Shown: positions 39,796-50,558, counted from the stretch's first letter. The stretch: DNA of 64,000 nucleotides from Echinometra lucunter (GCA_029962745.1 CM057155.1:31651805-31715804), one strand, 5' to 3'. Program-made: numbers and translations. The notes: a model not told the origin generated them from the letters alone.

Positions 39796-40225
39796 CTGTA
39801 AGATTTATCTAAGTATTAAGCCGTACCCTTTTTCAAGATCTCTTAGCTTTTAGGAGTTTAATACATGTTTTTTTAATTGTTTTTGTTTTTTAAAACCAAA
39901 GGCAAAGCACCCCTCCTCATTTCTTTTTGTCACAAATTTTTTTGTCTTCAAAGTTAATAAATTGCACATTCTTTCTCTCTCTCTCTCTCCATCCCTCTTA
40001 TTTTTTCTTCACAATGTATAGTTGTTTCATTTCTTACTTTTGAAGCATTTGCAGGTCACAGTCAATTATCAGTTTTGATCAATTTATTTTGATTACAATC
40101 AAAGAATGACTAGCGAACGTTTTATTTTGTTCCTGCTAGTGCTCTTTCAGAACTGCACAAAGTACTTGTCAATGCCTGGTTTCACGAATCTGTTCTTCCT
40201 TCTTTTTCCATCTGATTACCTGCAG

Positions 40226-40403
40226 GTGAAGATGTATCATTCAAAGCCCTCGTAGATGAGATTGAGGACACCGAGACCTTCCAGTTAGAGTTCATCGACA
40301 CCGACAAGTACGCCATCAGGGTGTGTGACCCCAAGAAGAACTCTAGAGATGCCAAGTTCTGGAAAAGATATGCTGCTGGTATCCAGGCTAATGGCACCTC
40401 AAA
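40226..40403 (+). CDS. FSCN1: Fascin, second coding exon (beta-trefoil 3)
   Basis: The exon follows a polypyrimidine stretch and TGCAG acceptor ending at 40225 and stops at a consensus GTAAGT donor at 40404. Joined to the previous exon it restores glycine, giving KQ-GEDVSFKALVDEIEDTE, then FIDTDKYAIRVCDPKKNSRD, which belongs to the third beta-trefoil. It contributes 178 bases, ending with two bases of an AAG lysine codon that the next exon completes. No in-frame stop is created at either junction. The alternate-strand open frame over this stretch is a shadow. Confidence comes from frame continuity across both junctions and from family resemblance. Confidence 0.95.
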
Positions 40404-40411
40404 GTAAGTAC

Positions 40412-40545
40412 TAGCCCCCCGTTTCATACAACTTGTTATCAATAACAAGTTGCCATAACTGTTATAAGCTTCTGAAATCCTTGCATTTGATTGGCTGAGA
40501 GCAAATTAGTCATAGAAATTTGGTAGTTGTAACTGGAACTGCCGG
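40412..40545. repeat. Diverged family D MITE relative
   Basis: GTTATAAGCTTCTGAAATCC and CTTGCATTTGATTGGCTGAG match the inverse of the family D loop at 13960-14010. The ends (CCCCGTTTCATACAACTTG, and the GTTGTAACTGG side) are degenerate. It begins eight bases after the fascin donor at 40404, inside the small intron. Confidence 0.5.
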
Positions 40546-41094
40546 GGCCCTGATCTTTGGGCTGTTGCCCGTAAATCATTTTGAAAGGTGGATGTGTGAC
40601 CAAATTTGCTGACAAGTTTGCTGGAGCAAAATAATAAAACAGATAAAACTGATATCATCAATTTGGCATGTTGATTAGAAAGTTTAGAATAATCCAGAAT
40701 CGCAACTAAAAGTTTCGGAATTACCACAGCCCCTTAAGAGACATCATTCCATCAATTTCTTAACAAGACATAGCCTAATGAGTGGCCCTGCAAAAGTGAA
40801 TAGAGAGAATATTAGGTAGAAATTAATCAGAAGCATAATAAAGCCTAAATACTAATGCATATATGTTGCATTTTGTCTGGAGTAGGGACATTATTTATCG
40901 ACTATTAGAAAACAAAATGAAATCTGTATAAATTTGACCTTATTCCCCTCGATACCAAGAGAGTCTTCAGAGTTACAATATATGTAAACTGTATCATTCT
41001 TATTAGGGAACAAAGAAGTATGACGTATTAATGCTCATGAGTTAGTAGCGACAATAGTAACAGTAAAATGTTTCCTTCCATCTCTTTACTCCAG

Positions 41095-41375
41095 GGACGA
41101 GCCCGACTGTCAATTCACCCTCGAGTACAATGGCAGGCATATGCATGTTCGTGCTCCTGGAGGCAAGTACGTTGGTGTGCGCGACAACGGTCATCTCTTC
41201 CTTCAGGATGCTCCCAAAGACTTCATCTTCCGACTTCTCAACCGACCTAAACTGGTGCTAAAGTGCCCTCATGGGTTCGTTGGTGTGAAGGAGGGCAAGG
41301 CAGAAGTCGCCTGCAACCGATCCAACTTCGATGTCTTCTCTGTGACATACAAGGACGGTGGATACACCATCCAAG
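41095..41375 (+). CDS. FSCN1: Fascin, third coding exon (beta-trefoils 3-4)
   Basis: The acceptor CTCCAG ends at 41094 and the donor GTATAC begins at 41376. The reading frame is KDEPDCQFTLEYNGRHMHVR, then APGGKYVGVRDNGHLFLQDA and a stretch ending in KDGGYTIQ. The GGKYVGVRDNGHLF segment is a typical beta-trefoil repeat. Its 281 bases enter in phase 2 and leave in phase 1. Reading past the donor gives a short artefactual tail that ends in a stop around 41449, so splicing at 41375 is required. The preceding intron is 691 bp and the following one 811 bp, far shorter than the 32.7-kb intron before exon 2. Confidence 0.95.
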
Positions 41376-41570
41376 GTATACATGTTTTCTTTCTTGTATT
41401 CCACTTTTCCAGAAGCTATTATTTCTGTGGGAAATGTAGACAAGAGTAGGAGTCAATGTTCCATTCAAACGGGCATGGCTTTCCTTAGAAATTTTTCCTA
41501 GGGGCAAGAATACATGTATGTTCAATATGCAAGAAAACATGCAAGGGAGGGAGGGTGTCAGAGGGGGTTC

Positions 41571-41607
41571 CCCCCCCCCCCCCCTCACACACACACACAC
41601 ACACACT
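41571..41607. repeat. C run followed by (CA)n
   Basis: A run of C at 41571-41584 followed by ACACAC repeats, inside the last fascin intron. A T(23)/G(13) junction lies nearby at 41729-41765. Confidence 0.9.
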
Positions 41608-42186
41608 CACCAGGGAGCTTCTTTATTTTTAGAATATAAATTGAATGATCCGTTGCACACTTTTGGTGGAATTTTTTGAAAACTTTCAATAAAAAAAGTA
41701 GGAAAAATTTAAAAAGGGGGTTTGATTTTTTTTTTTTTTTTTTTTTTTTTTGGGGGGGGGGGGGGTTGGAGGTGTGCAACTGCCCCTTGCATCCCCCCCC
41801 CCATTCTCGCTGCATGCGGCCATGTAAATGTAAACAGCAATGTTTATGTTGAAATGTTATTCATTTCCTTCTTGGAATTTGTACCAAGCTGAAACTCACA
41901 TGACAACTTTCCTTATTTAGTCATGATATCTTAAAGTAGTTCAGGTAAATGATGACTTTCATTCTCTGACTGTGGTTGATGATTCATTTGTCTTTTTCAA
42001 TCGTTTTACTGTAAGTGAATCTGCATAACTGAAACGAATTCTGCATTGATATCCTATTAAGTTCTTCTCTAATATAGTTGCATGAGACATTCTATTTCTG
42101 TCTGTCCGAAACTTTATCACAATTCCAAATCTTACTTTGGACTAATGATAAATACTTCTCCTTATACTTTTTATTTGACCATTTAG

Positions 42187-42392
42187 ATGCTCGTGGCAAG
42201 TACTGGTCCCTGGATGATAGCAACCGTGTAGTTCTTGGAGAGGCAGCTGGTACCTTCTTTTTCGAGTTCCATGAGCTCTCTAAGTTTGCCATCCGAGCTG
42301 AGAGCAATGGCATGTTGATCAAGGGCGAGCAGAGTGGCTTGTTCACTGCTAATGGTTCCGAGGTCTCAAAGGACACACTGTGGGAGTTCTAG
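42187..42392 (+). CDS. FSCN1: Fascin, last coding exon and stop codon
   Basis: The acceptor ATTTAG ends at 42186. The exon completes an Asp codon (G plus AT) and reads DARGKYWSLDDSNRVVLGEA, then GTFFFEFHELSKFAIRAESN, closing with VSKDTLWEF and a TAG stop at 42390-42392. This is the C-terminal half of beta-trefoil 4, and the terminal sequence resembles sea urchin fascin as I remember it. Adding the four coding segments (829, 178, 281 and 206 bases) gives 1494 bases, that is 497 residues plus stop, against a usual fascin length of about 490-500. The protein therefore appears complete and undamaged. Confidence 0.96.
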
Positions 42393-42614
42393 ACAAATTG
42401 GGCTTTTAACTAGCCCGATCCAAAGCACAAATAGAGTAGCTTACTAGTCAGCCACTCTATTTATATATCACTTGCAAATAATGTACATGTTTTGATAAAA
42501 AGATATTTTCGAAGGTGCATAACAGTTATGTCATATTCTAGCAGGATATGTAGGATCATTGTGTTTCATTGCCTGCATGGCAAATAACTTCCATTACCCC
42601 TCATTTTAAGAGGG

Positions 42615-42620
42615 AATAAA
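42615..42620 (+). terminator. Candidate proximal polyadenylation signal of fascin
   Basis: AATAAA lies 223 bases after the fascin stop codon, within an A-rich run. The true cleavage site cannot be read from sequence. Many AT-rich stretches follow for about 2.5 kb, so a longer 3' UTR is equally possible. Confidence 0.3.
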
Positions 42621-43845
42621 AAAATCATTTAATGTTCACTGAACGAAAAAAATTATCATTCTCAACATTTAGTGGAGACTAGATAAGAGTCTTCAAATAA
42701 TTCTTCTACCATCCTTGAAAAAGAGCTACCAACTCCTTAGTGTACTCTCTTTTAGCCAGTAGCAGGGTTGAATTTCTTTGGGTATGTGGTACCAGGCGGC
42801 TACAGCTAAGATCAGGCTTGAGAAGAGAAGATACGGGATGGATTGTAAAAAGACAGGAATGATAATTTCACAGCTGACGTCCATGACAACTCTTGCATAC
42901 CATAAGTGTTGAACAGTCCATGCCGCTCCACTCGCCCTTATGTGTGTTTTGTTTGTCCACTTCGTGATTCGCTCCGTCATCATATGTGTGATGCAACTGT
43001 CGTCATCGATCTCCACACGTCAAGCTCTCCTGATCCAGATCTCCTATGTGAAATCAATGCCATCTTGATTCAGTTTTTGAACTTATAACTGTCAGAAATA
43101 GAGGAAAGGATAGATTGAACTTGCATCAGGTTAATTGTGTTAATGGACTTTGAGGAAGTATGAAATATCTCGGGGTAATTTTCATGTCAAAATTACAACA
43201 GGATGTAATGTCTCCAAGGGCATTCAAGTAGATCATGGAAATGTGCACTTTAGATGCAATATAATAGTTGTTTAGATTTTGCTTGTTGATATAAAATAAG
43301 AAGTAAAGTTGTGGTAGTTATATTGTCACTCTGTGACAACTTCTTGTTATATAACAACTCGCTTTGTGAATGCTTTGTATGAGTGATAATCATAAATACA
43401 ATTTGATTTCGAACAAATACTGGCTATGCATATGTATGATTATCAGTGATTGATGTGTATCTTATTTCAAAAGCATAATATACCTGTTTTATGTGATAAG
43501 TTTGTCTTGGTGTAATCATATGTAGCAAAGCTTGTTTCTATCAAAATACATATCTGCATTCCAAAAAACAAAGACCACTGAAGATAAGACATATCCTCCT
43601 AGCTGTTGTTATAATCTTTAAACTCTTGTTTGCATAGTATTTTGTGATCAACAAGCATAATTATGATATACTTAGTGGCTTTTTGCCCTGTTATCACTGA
43701 TATCAGTGTACATTTGGCACGCTTGCATCATATATTTATTCCTGATGTTTGAAACCAATTTCCCTTGCCCCAATCCTTTCTTGTGTATATTTGAATATTC
43801 ACATTCCCGTGAAACGTTAGAACTGCAAGAGACAGAACATTCCGG

Positions 43846-43978
43846 GCCCCGTTGCATAAAACTTACCATTGATGGTAACTTTGCCATCAATGGTAACTAC
43901 CATGGAAACCTTGAATTTGATTGGCTTTTCAGCAATCTTACCATGGTAGTAGGCAGAGTTACCATTAACAGCTAGTTA
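43846..43978. repeat. Palindromic repeat in the fascin 3' region
   Basis: GGGCCCCGTTGCATAAAACT leads into nested palindromes (ACCATTGATGGTAAC, TACCATGGTA), a TTTGATTGGCTTTTCAGCAA segment like the family D core, and an inverse GTTACCATTAACAGC end. Probably a MITE related in design to family D. Confidence 0.45.
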
Positions 43979-45881
43979 TATGCCACAGTAATAATTGGCT
44001 GACTGAATGGCTTAATATTATTTTGTGAGAGAATGGATCCATTTGAACTGGTCAAACACAGAGTGTAGTATCAGTTGTGTCTAGTCCCACATACTATGAA
44101 AAAATGGTGTTTGAAACGAGGACTGCAATTCCTTGACTGAAATGCATAGGAGGTACCCAATAGACAGCACATTAATAAGAATAATTTTAGGTTCACAGAA
44201 GAGTCTGTTTTAATATGTTTTGTATTGATAAGCAAAGCAAGAAGATAATAGAATTGAAAAAAAAAGTGTTATTATGTTAACACTGAATTTCTACTGGTTG
44301 TTGACTTCTCAAAAGTTATAGCTATTAAGCGCTTGTACATGTGAGCTTTTATACATTTTCATGTGGAGACATGCTAATCAGACATCATGCTGTCCACAGA
44401 AAATATCATTCCATCTTTGTATCTGTATTTCTTGTGTTATGTTTATCTTTTTTTTAAGTTCTGGTTTTTATTTTTTGGTCTTTCAAATGTGTACTACGCC
44501 TGTAAATATTTGATTGTTTTTGCTACGACGTAACGTTAATTTATGTATTATAATGATGAGTAAATCATGAACTATTTCTGCATCCATTTTCATGGCGTAG
44601 CAATAATGTAACTTAAAGAGAGTCGCTTTGAATGAATTCTAGTAATGACTATGATCTTGTATAGGGATAATTATTTGGGCTAGATGAGGGGTAAGAAAAA
44701 TATTATTTTGTACCAAGAAGTGATCAGCAGATTAGAGCTGTCGAATTGTAACTCTTTTATTTACCTATTGTGTTTGGGTTTCAACATGGTTCCCGACTTT
44801 TCGCTTAAGGAATAGAGGAGAATGTTGTTTATACTTCTCTTTGTTTTTATAGATATTTCATTTGCGTATATAGAAGAGCACTATATAGCAATATTATATA
44901 TTGTATGATAATTGTTTCTAGGTATGATAGCACTGCTAAATCCTTCACTAACTTTCTTTTTTTTTCTAACACTAACGGAAACGTCATAAATCATTTGATG
45001 TTATGGCGTTTCGCTAATCAGCTATGCACTGTCAAAAAATAAAAATGTAGGTATTGATTTTTTAGATGAAAACACTATAAAAGTAACAATCCTTTTATCA
45101 ATAATGTACACACCGCTAGAGCAGCTAGAATACGCTGGTTATTTTAACAGGGTATGCATAGCGCACGGTCATGAAGAGGTTGATGATATAAGAATTGCTA
45201 AAGTTCAGAAGAAAAAAATGGTTTATTGCATGTAATAAACGGCCTTATAATGGGAAGTCGTTAATGCCTGTGCTTTCCTTGAAGTAAATATGTTTGTCTG
45301 TTAATGTCAACTTCGTATGAATGATTACAAGAGAACGTGGAATGCATGATGAGAGTCGTGATGAGAGTCATGATGATCGTTGAAAGAAAATGTTTGGAAG
45401 AACTGTGGGGTCATGCATACAACTTCCCCCATAAAACAAGAATTTAGGACAGGCTCCCAAAAACAAGAAACAACCTTTTCTTTTCGGTCTATCTGTGTTT
45501 TCTGTTTGTTTTTGTAAAATCGAGAATATATTTGTTTAGCATTGCGCTCTTGTGATGTTAGTGATAGGAATGCGAAGAATAAGATGTACAGAAATTTGGT
45601 GGTCGGTATGAATAAGTGGATGCATAGAGTTGAAAGAGGTGGGGTATAGGGGCAGGGCCACATGCTCCCCTCCCCACTTTTCAAGCACTCCAGAAGTGCC
45701 CCTTTCTAGCCATGAAAATTGCCCCTTTCAAACCTGTTCAGTGCCCTTTTAGATCTTTTGTTTTAGATTAGTGCATTTTTGTCTTCTGATAAATATCCCT
45801 TTTCGCTTTGGATAAGTTGCTCCTCCTAAATGATGTAAGTGTCCCTTTTTATGGCTGATTAGTGCCCCTTTCCTTCTTTAA

Positions 45882-46288
45882 CCCATTCGTGACAGGAATT
45901 ATTTAAAGCCTAATTTGATCAGCTTTTATTCTTCAAATTGGCAACACCAACATTTTTATTTTATTGCTACATTTTTCTTATAAAACGTCATGTATCTGAA
46001 ATGAATATAAATTGACAGAAATTACAATGAGAAGTCAAAAAGTTGCCAATTTGCAGGGGAAAACGGTGATTTTAAACTTTCTATCACATTGCCAATTTAA
46101 GGATTTTAATGCTTATTTTCCTTAAAAAAATTTCAGAGTCAAACAACGAATATTGACGCAACCAAAATGGGCACAGTTTGTGTAGAATTTTTTGCTCTTT
46201 CTGCTCATGTATTTGGTATGATTTTTAGGGCTTTGCATCAAAAGATATTAGGCCAAACCACAAAATGTGGACCTCTGTCACGAATGGG
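45882..46288 (-). mobile_element. piggyBac-type MITE, family A, copy 2
   Basis: 407 bp with CCCATTCGTGACAG ends and TTAA on both sides, in the opposite orientation to copies 1, 3 and 4. It is inserted inside the GTGCCCCTTTT array between fascin and NTAN1, so it arrived after that array formed. Confidence 0.85.
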
Positions 46289-46807
46289 TTAATAAAGCTC
46301 TTTTCCCTTCTGAAAAATAATGTGCCCCTTTTCACTTGTAATGAATGCTCCTTTTGAAATATGATTAGTGCCCATTCAGACTCCTTCGTTTAGTTCCTCA
46401 ATGTGGAGTTTCCCCTTCTGCCAAATGTTCCTTTTCAATTAACTAAGGCAAGTGCCCCTTTTCAAATTTGATACATGCTTCTAACATCTAATAAGTGGGC
46501 TTATGTCGAAAGGGTGCGTGCGCGGGGCGGGATGGGAGCGGGGAGGGAACGGGGATGGCCGCACCCTTTCGAGAGAAGCCCCCCCCCCCCCGGTTGTCTC
46601 GAAAGGGTGGGTTGTGTGTGTGTGTGAGGGGGGGGGGGTGAAATTAACGCACCCGTTCGTGGAAACTGGGGAGGGGGGCTTGTCTCGAAAGGGTGTGTTG
46701 AGTAGTCTGATATACCAGCCGTTTTTTGTTAATGTAAGTAAAAAAAAAAAAATAATAATGAAGTAGGAAAGGAGACAGGCAGTTGGCTATCACCTGATGG
46801 GGGTGTC

Positions 46808-47075
46808 TAAGGCAGGCGCGGATCAGGGGGGGGGGGGCCGAGCGGGCCTTGGCCCCCCCCCCCCGACCCAAAATTTTTGCTTTTCAGCCCATTTTTGACC
46901 ATTTGGGCACCTCGGCCCCCCTGAAAAAGAAAGGCCCCCCCCCCCAAAAAAAAAGAAGGACGCCGAAATGGGAAATGTAATGTACAACTTTTTTTTTTTT
47001 TTTTTTTAGTTGCTAGATTACAACAAAATCTTCCATGGCCATGCCCCCCCCCCTCATCAAATCCTGGATCCGCGG
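46808..47075. mobile_element. Insert in the left arm of the palindrome
   Basis: This stretch has no counterpart in the right arm. It starts GGCAGGCGCGGATCAGGGG and ends CATCAAATCCTGGATCCGCG, which are roughly inverse to each other, with C/G runs and a T(20) run inside. A small DNA element that entered after the palindrome formed is the simplest explanation. Confidence 0.5.
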
Positions 47076-47260
47076 CTGGTCAAAGGATCCCCAAAATATA
47101 CATGTGGGAAAGAATCCCCCCTTTTCTGTCTGCTAGAATATTATGGTGTGGTGCAGAAAACGGGAGAAATGTGTGCCCCACCCCCCCCCCCCAAGAAAAG
47201 TGAATAGGCATTTTGTTTATGAGTATTCTTACACTCAAGAACGCAGAAGCAATCTTCTGC

Positions 47261-47267
47261 ACCCGCA

Positions 47268-47308
<41 letters not shown>

Positions 47309-47364
47309 ACACACACACACACCCGCACACACATAACACACACACACACAAAAAAAAAAAAAAA
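47261..47364. repeat. (CA)n microsatellite
   Basis: ACACAC repeats with a few CT and CCG interruptions, ending in an A(14) run, in the loop of the palindrome. Confidence 0.95.
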
Positions 47365-48407
47365 CCCAACTTTTTGTCTAATTTGTTTGTGATTGCTTGA
47401 CTGCTTGAAGTGCACATGTTGTTGTCCCTGGGGCATACATTTCTCCCGTTTTATGCATCCCACCATAATATTCTAGCATACAGAAAAGTGGAATTCTTTC
47501 CCTCGTATATATTTTGGGGATCGTTGGACACCCCCCCCCCCCCCCCCCCATCAGGTGATAGCCAACCGCCTGTCTCCTTTCCTTTTTTTTTTTCTTCTTC
47601 TTCTTTTTATTTTTTATTTTTTTTACTTACATTAACAAAAAAAAAAAACGGCTGGTACATCAGACTACTCAACACACCCTTTCGAGACAAGCCCCCCCCC
47701 CCGGTTTCCACGAATGGGTGCTTAATTTCACCCCCCCCCCCCCCCACACACGCAACCCACCCCTTCGAGACAACCGGGGGGGGGGGGGCTTCTCTCGAAA
47801 GGGTGCGGCCATCCCCGTTCCCTCTCCGCTCCCATCCCGCTCCGCGCACGCACCCTTTCGACATAATAAGTGCCCCTTTTCCTTTTTTAGCACGTGTCTT
47901 GTCCTTCTGTTAACGTGCGATAAGTACCAGTGCCCTTTTGTTTTCTTGTGTCATTTTCCACTCGGGCAAGTGCCCCTTTGCAAATATGATGCCCATTCGA
48001 TGCCCATTCGATTTCTGGTAAGTGCGCCTTTTCCTTCTTCGTAAGTGCTATTTCTCCTTACGATAAGGACCCATTCGAATCTGATAATCTAATGAGTGTC
48101 TTGTTTGATTATGATAAGTGCACCTTTTCATTTAAAAAAAGGTCAGTTCTCCTGGTAAGCGTCCTTTTCGCCTCCAATAAGTGCCACTTCAAATTTGATA
48201 CACGCCACTTTTTTATACGTATGATATGTGCCCTTTTCTTTCTCGTGGCATTTCCCCCTCTCTTAGACATTTTAGATACCCCTTTTCACCTCCGGTTAGT
48301 GCCCTAAAGTCCTAAAAAAAGATACCTATACATGCATCTGGCGCCAAAGAATCAGATAGGTTTAATATAAAAATAGAGTCCTTATTGTTCCTACTATCGC
48401 ATTATCT

Positions 48408-48456
48408 TCTTCTTCTTCTTCTTCTTCTTCTTTTTCTTCTTCTTCTTTTTCTTCTT
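48408..48456. repeat. (CTT)n microsatellite
   Basis: CTT triplets with TTT interruptions, about 50 bases. Confidence 0.9.
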
Positions 48457-48539
48457 TAAAACAAAAAGATGCCCCTTTTGGATCCTGCATCCCTTCCACT
48501 TCGAAAGACGCTTCGTCGCCCTGGAAATAAGGCGAATTA

Positions 48540-48551
48540 ACGGGGGGAGAC

Positions 48552-48603
<52 letters not shown>

Positions 48604-48660
48604 GGAGGGAGAGAGAAAGAAAGAGAGAGATGGGGGAGGAGGAGGAGGAGGAGGGAGGGG
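48540..48660. repeat. (GA)n and (GGA)n microsatellite
   Basis: About 28 GA dinucleotides followed by GAAAGAAAG and GGAGGAGGA blocks. Confidence 0.9.
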
Positions 48661-49338
48661 GTTGCGAACATCCTATCTCACGTCACTTTATTCCACTTGT
48701 AGTTTTTTACCTTTTCACAATGATAGTTTTTGACTGAAATTTCAATACTGCACATAATTTTCAGCAATTCGTCATCTAATATTCCTAATGTTGATTTTTT
48801 ATTATCTTCTGAACTACTTATCAGTGGTGTAGCTAGGATTGTTTTCGGGGCTGGGGGGGGGGGCACAGGGGAGTTTGCAATTTCTAGGGGGCACCCATAT
48901 GAATTTTTTTTCGGGGGGGGGGGGAGGCAGGGGGGTTGATGATAGCCGAGATTACTTAAATGGGTACAGCCCAACTGTTTAATCAATGTGGAAATTTTTC
49001 ACGCACTTGCACATGCATTTTTTTTTGGGGGGGGGGACGTTCCCTCATAGCTACGCCCCTGTTACTTTTTGATGTCCTGTGTTTTTGTTTCAGTTTTGTG
49101 TTTAGTCTGTCAATTTGAAGTGGTTGAAGTGTACAGCTTTTTTTTGGGGGGGGGGGGGTGATGTCTAAAAAGATCAGAATCGTAATCTTATAATGTGACT
49201 CCTGTTTGCATGTCTTTTCCAGAATTATAACCATCTTAAAATTTATTAAATTTCAAGTATTTTTCAAAATGAATATTATCAGAAGGCGTATTACCCACAT
49301 GTCTCTCGATCTCTCTACCTTTACTTCCTATTTTCAGG
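48661..49338. other. Unassigned DNA upstream of NTAN1
   Basis: Contains several G runs (48855-48862, 48915-48924, 49028-49035, 49147-49158) preceded by AATTTCTAGGGGGCACCC-like segments that look like decayed repeats. No gene is seen. The NTAN1 promoter could lie here, but no element can be named. Confidence 0.4.
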
Positions 49339-49440
49339 CTGGTGAGCGTTGCATGTATCCAATTAAAAAGCCTTCAAAAAGTGAACAATGGTTGGCTAAT
49401 TACAACATCACTTGGCCCCCAGACAAGGCCGATGCAGCTC
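49339..49440 (+). CDS. Candidate exon running into the assembly gap, identity unknown
   Basis: A good acceptor (CTTCCTATTTTCAG, ending 49338) precedes an open frame reading AGERCMYPIKKPSKSEQW, then LANYNITWPPDKADAA, which runs into the N gap. The composition is protein-like rather than low complexity. I do not recognise the family. It does not resemble the NTAN1 N-terminus that I know, and the next confirmed NTAN1 exon is 580 bases downstream. It could be a divergent upstream exon of NTAN1, an exon of another gene, or a repeat fragment. The missing gap sequence prevents a decision. Confidence 0.3.
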
Positions 49441-49940
49441 NNNNNNNNNNNNNNNNNNNNNNNNNNNNNNNNNNNNNNNNNNNNNNNNNNNNNNNNNNNN
49501 NNNNNNNNNNNNNNNNNNNNNNNNNNNNNNNNNNNNNNNNNNNNNNNNNNNNNNNNNNNNNNNNNNNNNNNNNNNNNNNNNNNNNNNNNNNNNNNNNNNN
49601 NNNNNNNNNNNNNNNNNNNNNNNNNNNNNNNNNNNNNNNNNNNNNNNNNNNNNNNNNNNNNNNNNNNNNNNNNNNNNNNNNNNNNNNNNNNNNNNNNNNN
49701 NNNNNNNNNNNNNNNNNNNNNNNNNNNNNNNNNNNNNNNNNNNNNNNNNNNNNNNNNNNNNNNNNNNNNNNNNNNNNNNNNNNNNNNNNNNNNNNNNNNN
49801 NNNNNNNNNNNNNNNNNNNNNNNNNNNNNNNNNNNNNNNNNNNNNNNNNNNNNNNNNNNNNNNNNNNNNNNNNNNNNNNNNNNNNNNNNNNNNNNNNNNN
49901 NNNNNNNNNNNNNNNNNNNNNNNNNNNNNNNNNNNNNNNN
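49441..49940. other. Assembly gap of exactly 500 N
   Basis: Sequence is unknown; the round length suggests a placeholder of arbitrary size. The missing N-terminal coding part of NTAN1 may fall here. Confidence 0.99.
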
Positions 49941-50022
49941 TGTGTACATGTAATTTAGGGCTCTATGTCCTCTGACATTGTGCTTTGGCCTGAAAATGCT
50001 TGTCTCACTTTTATTCTGATAG

Positions 50023-50125
50023 GATGAAGCTGCAGCATTCAGCAGCAAGCCACTATGCCCGTGTGAACCCTTGAACCTCCTGTATGTTAACCAGAGAGAG
50101 TATGCTGTTACCATTCCCAGTGACA
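50023..50125 (+). CDS. NTAN1: Protein N-terminal asparagine amidohydrolase, exon with LLYVNQREYAV
   Basis: NTAN1 removes the side-chain amide of an N-terminal asparagine exposed after methionine removal, giving aspartate, a secondary destabilising residue of the N-degron pathway. The exon sits between an acceptor (TGATAG ending 50022) and the donor GTGAGT at 50126. It reads DEAAAFSSKPLCPCEPLNLL, then YVNQREYAVTIPSD; the second part matches the family's conserved segment just before the catalytic cysteine. It ends in phase 1 and joins the exon at 51085 through a Ser codon. The first residues of the protein are missing and must be encoded upstream, perhaps in the gap. Confidence 0.9.
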
Positions 50126-50155
50126 GTGAGTACTTACTGTTGTTTTCTGTGTTAA

Positions 50156-50558
50156 CCCATTCGTGACAGAGGTCCGCATTTTGTGGTTTGACCTAATAAC
50201 TTTTGATGCAGAGCCCTAAAAATTATACCAAATACATGAGCAGAAAGAGCAAAAAATTCTACGCAAACTGTGCCCATTTTGGTTGCATCAATATTTGTTG
50301 TTTGATGCTGAAAATTTTTTAAAGGAAAATAAGCATTAAAATCCTTAAATAAGCAATGTGATAGAAAGTTTAAAATCACCGTTTTCCCCTGCAAGTTGGC
50401 AACTTTTTGACATCATAATTTCTGTCAATTTATATTCATTTCAGATACATGACGTTTTATAAGAAAATTGTAGCACTAAAATAAAAATGTTGGTGTTGCC
50501 AATTTGAAGAATAAAAGCTGATCAAATTAGTCTTTAAATAATTCTTGTCACGAATGGG
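50156..50558 (+). mobile_element. piggyBac-type MITE, family A, copy 3
   Basis: 403 bp, with the left TTAA at 50152-50155 and the right TTAA at 50559-50562. It sits only 30 bases downstream of an NTAN1 exon (donor at 50126), in the intron and in gene orientation. Confidence 0.85.

Larger units (their letters stand above)
7519..40225 (+). other. Fascin coding intron 1 (32.7 kb), repeat-filled
   Basis: The interval is bounded by GTAAGC and TGCAG and by exons that join in frame. I found no convincing nested gene inside it. Open frames are short, or encode homopolymer-like Ile, Leu, Ser, His, Tyr or Asn proteins from microsatellites. It holds SINEs, MITEs, foldbacks, tandem duplications and large GA, ATT and ATC/ACC microsatellites, listed separately. 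Stretches 14056-18556, 20500-22200, 23180-23950, 24080-26250, 28230-28610, 29020-31600 and 36920-39500 show nothing I can name beyond low-complexity sequence and short unconvincing frames. Confidence 0.85.
42393..45690. other. Fascin 3' UTR and flank, no gene recognised
   Basis: AT-rich sequence with several possible polyadenylation signals, for example 42615. Apart from the palindromic repeat at 43846-43978 I see no coding or repeat structure. How much of it is 3' UTR cannot be told from sequence alone. Confidence 0.5.
46501..47866. repeat. 1.37-kb palindromic (foldback) element
   Basis: TTATGTCGAAAGGGTGCG at the left end is mirrored by CGCACCCTTTCGACATAA at the right end. The arms stay inverse copies inward. 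Left 46501-46807 pairs with right 47525-47866, sharing CTCGAAAGGGTG blocks, GGAGACAGGC and GGCTATCACCTGATGG. Left about 47076-47185 pairs with right about 47430-47524, sharing GATCCCCAAAATATA and AGAATATTATGGTG. The left arm carries an extra insert (about 46808-47075) and the loop holds a CA repeat. Many poly-C/G runs interrupt the arms. Probably a foldback transposon. Confidence 0.8.
45690..48310 (+). repeat. Degenerate tandem array of GTGCCCCTTTT units
   Basis: Units of roughly 30-40 bases follow the pattern AAGTGCCCCTTTTC, a variable T-rich part, then TTTGATA or similar. Examples are AAGTGCCCCTTTTCAAATTT near 46448, ATAAGTGCCCCTTTTCCTTT near 47866 and GATAAGTGCACCTTTTCATT near 48113. Dozens of diverged units occupy 45690-45881, 46289-46500 and 47867-48310. 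The array is interrupted by a family A MITE and a 1.37-kb palindrome. Spacing is irregular, so this is an old array. No coding frame persists through it. Confidence 0.75.

Noticed and set aside
49206..50114. Frames of around 190-250 codons spanning the gap
   Set aside because: Mostly X residues from N bases; length is meaningless.
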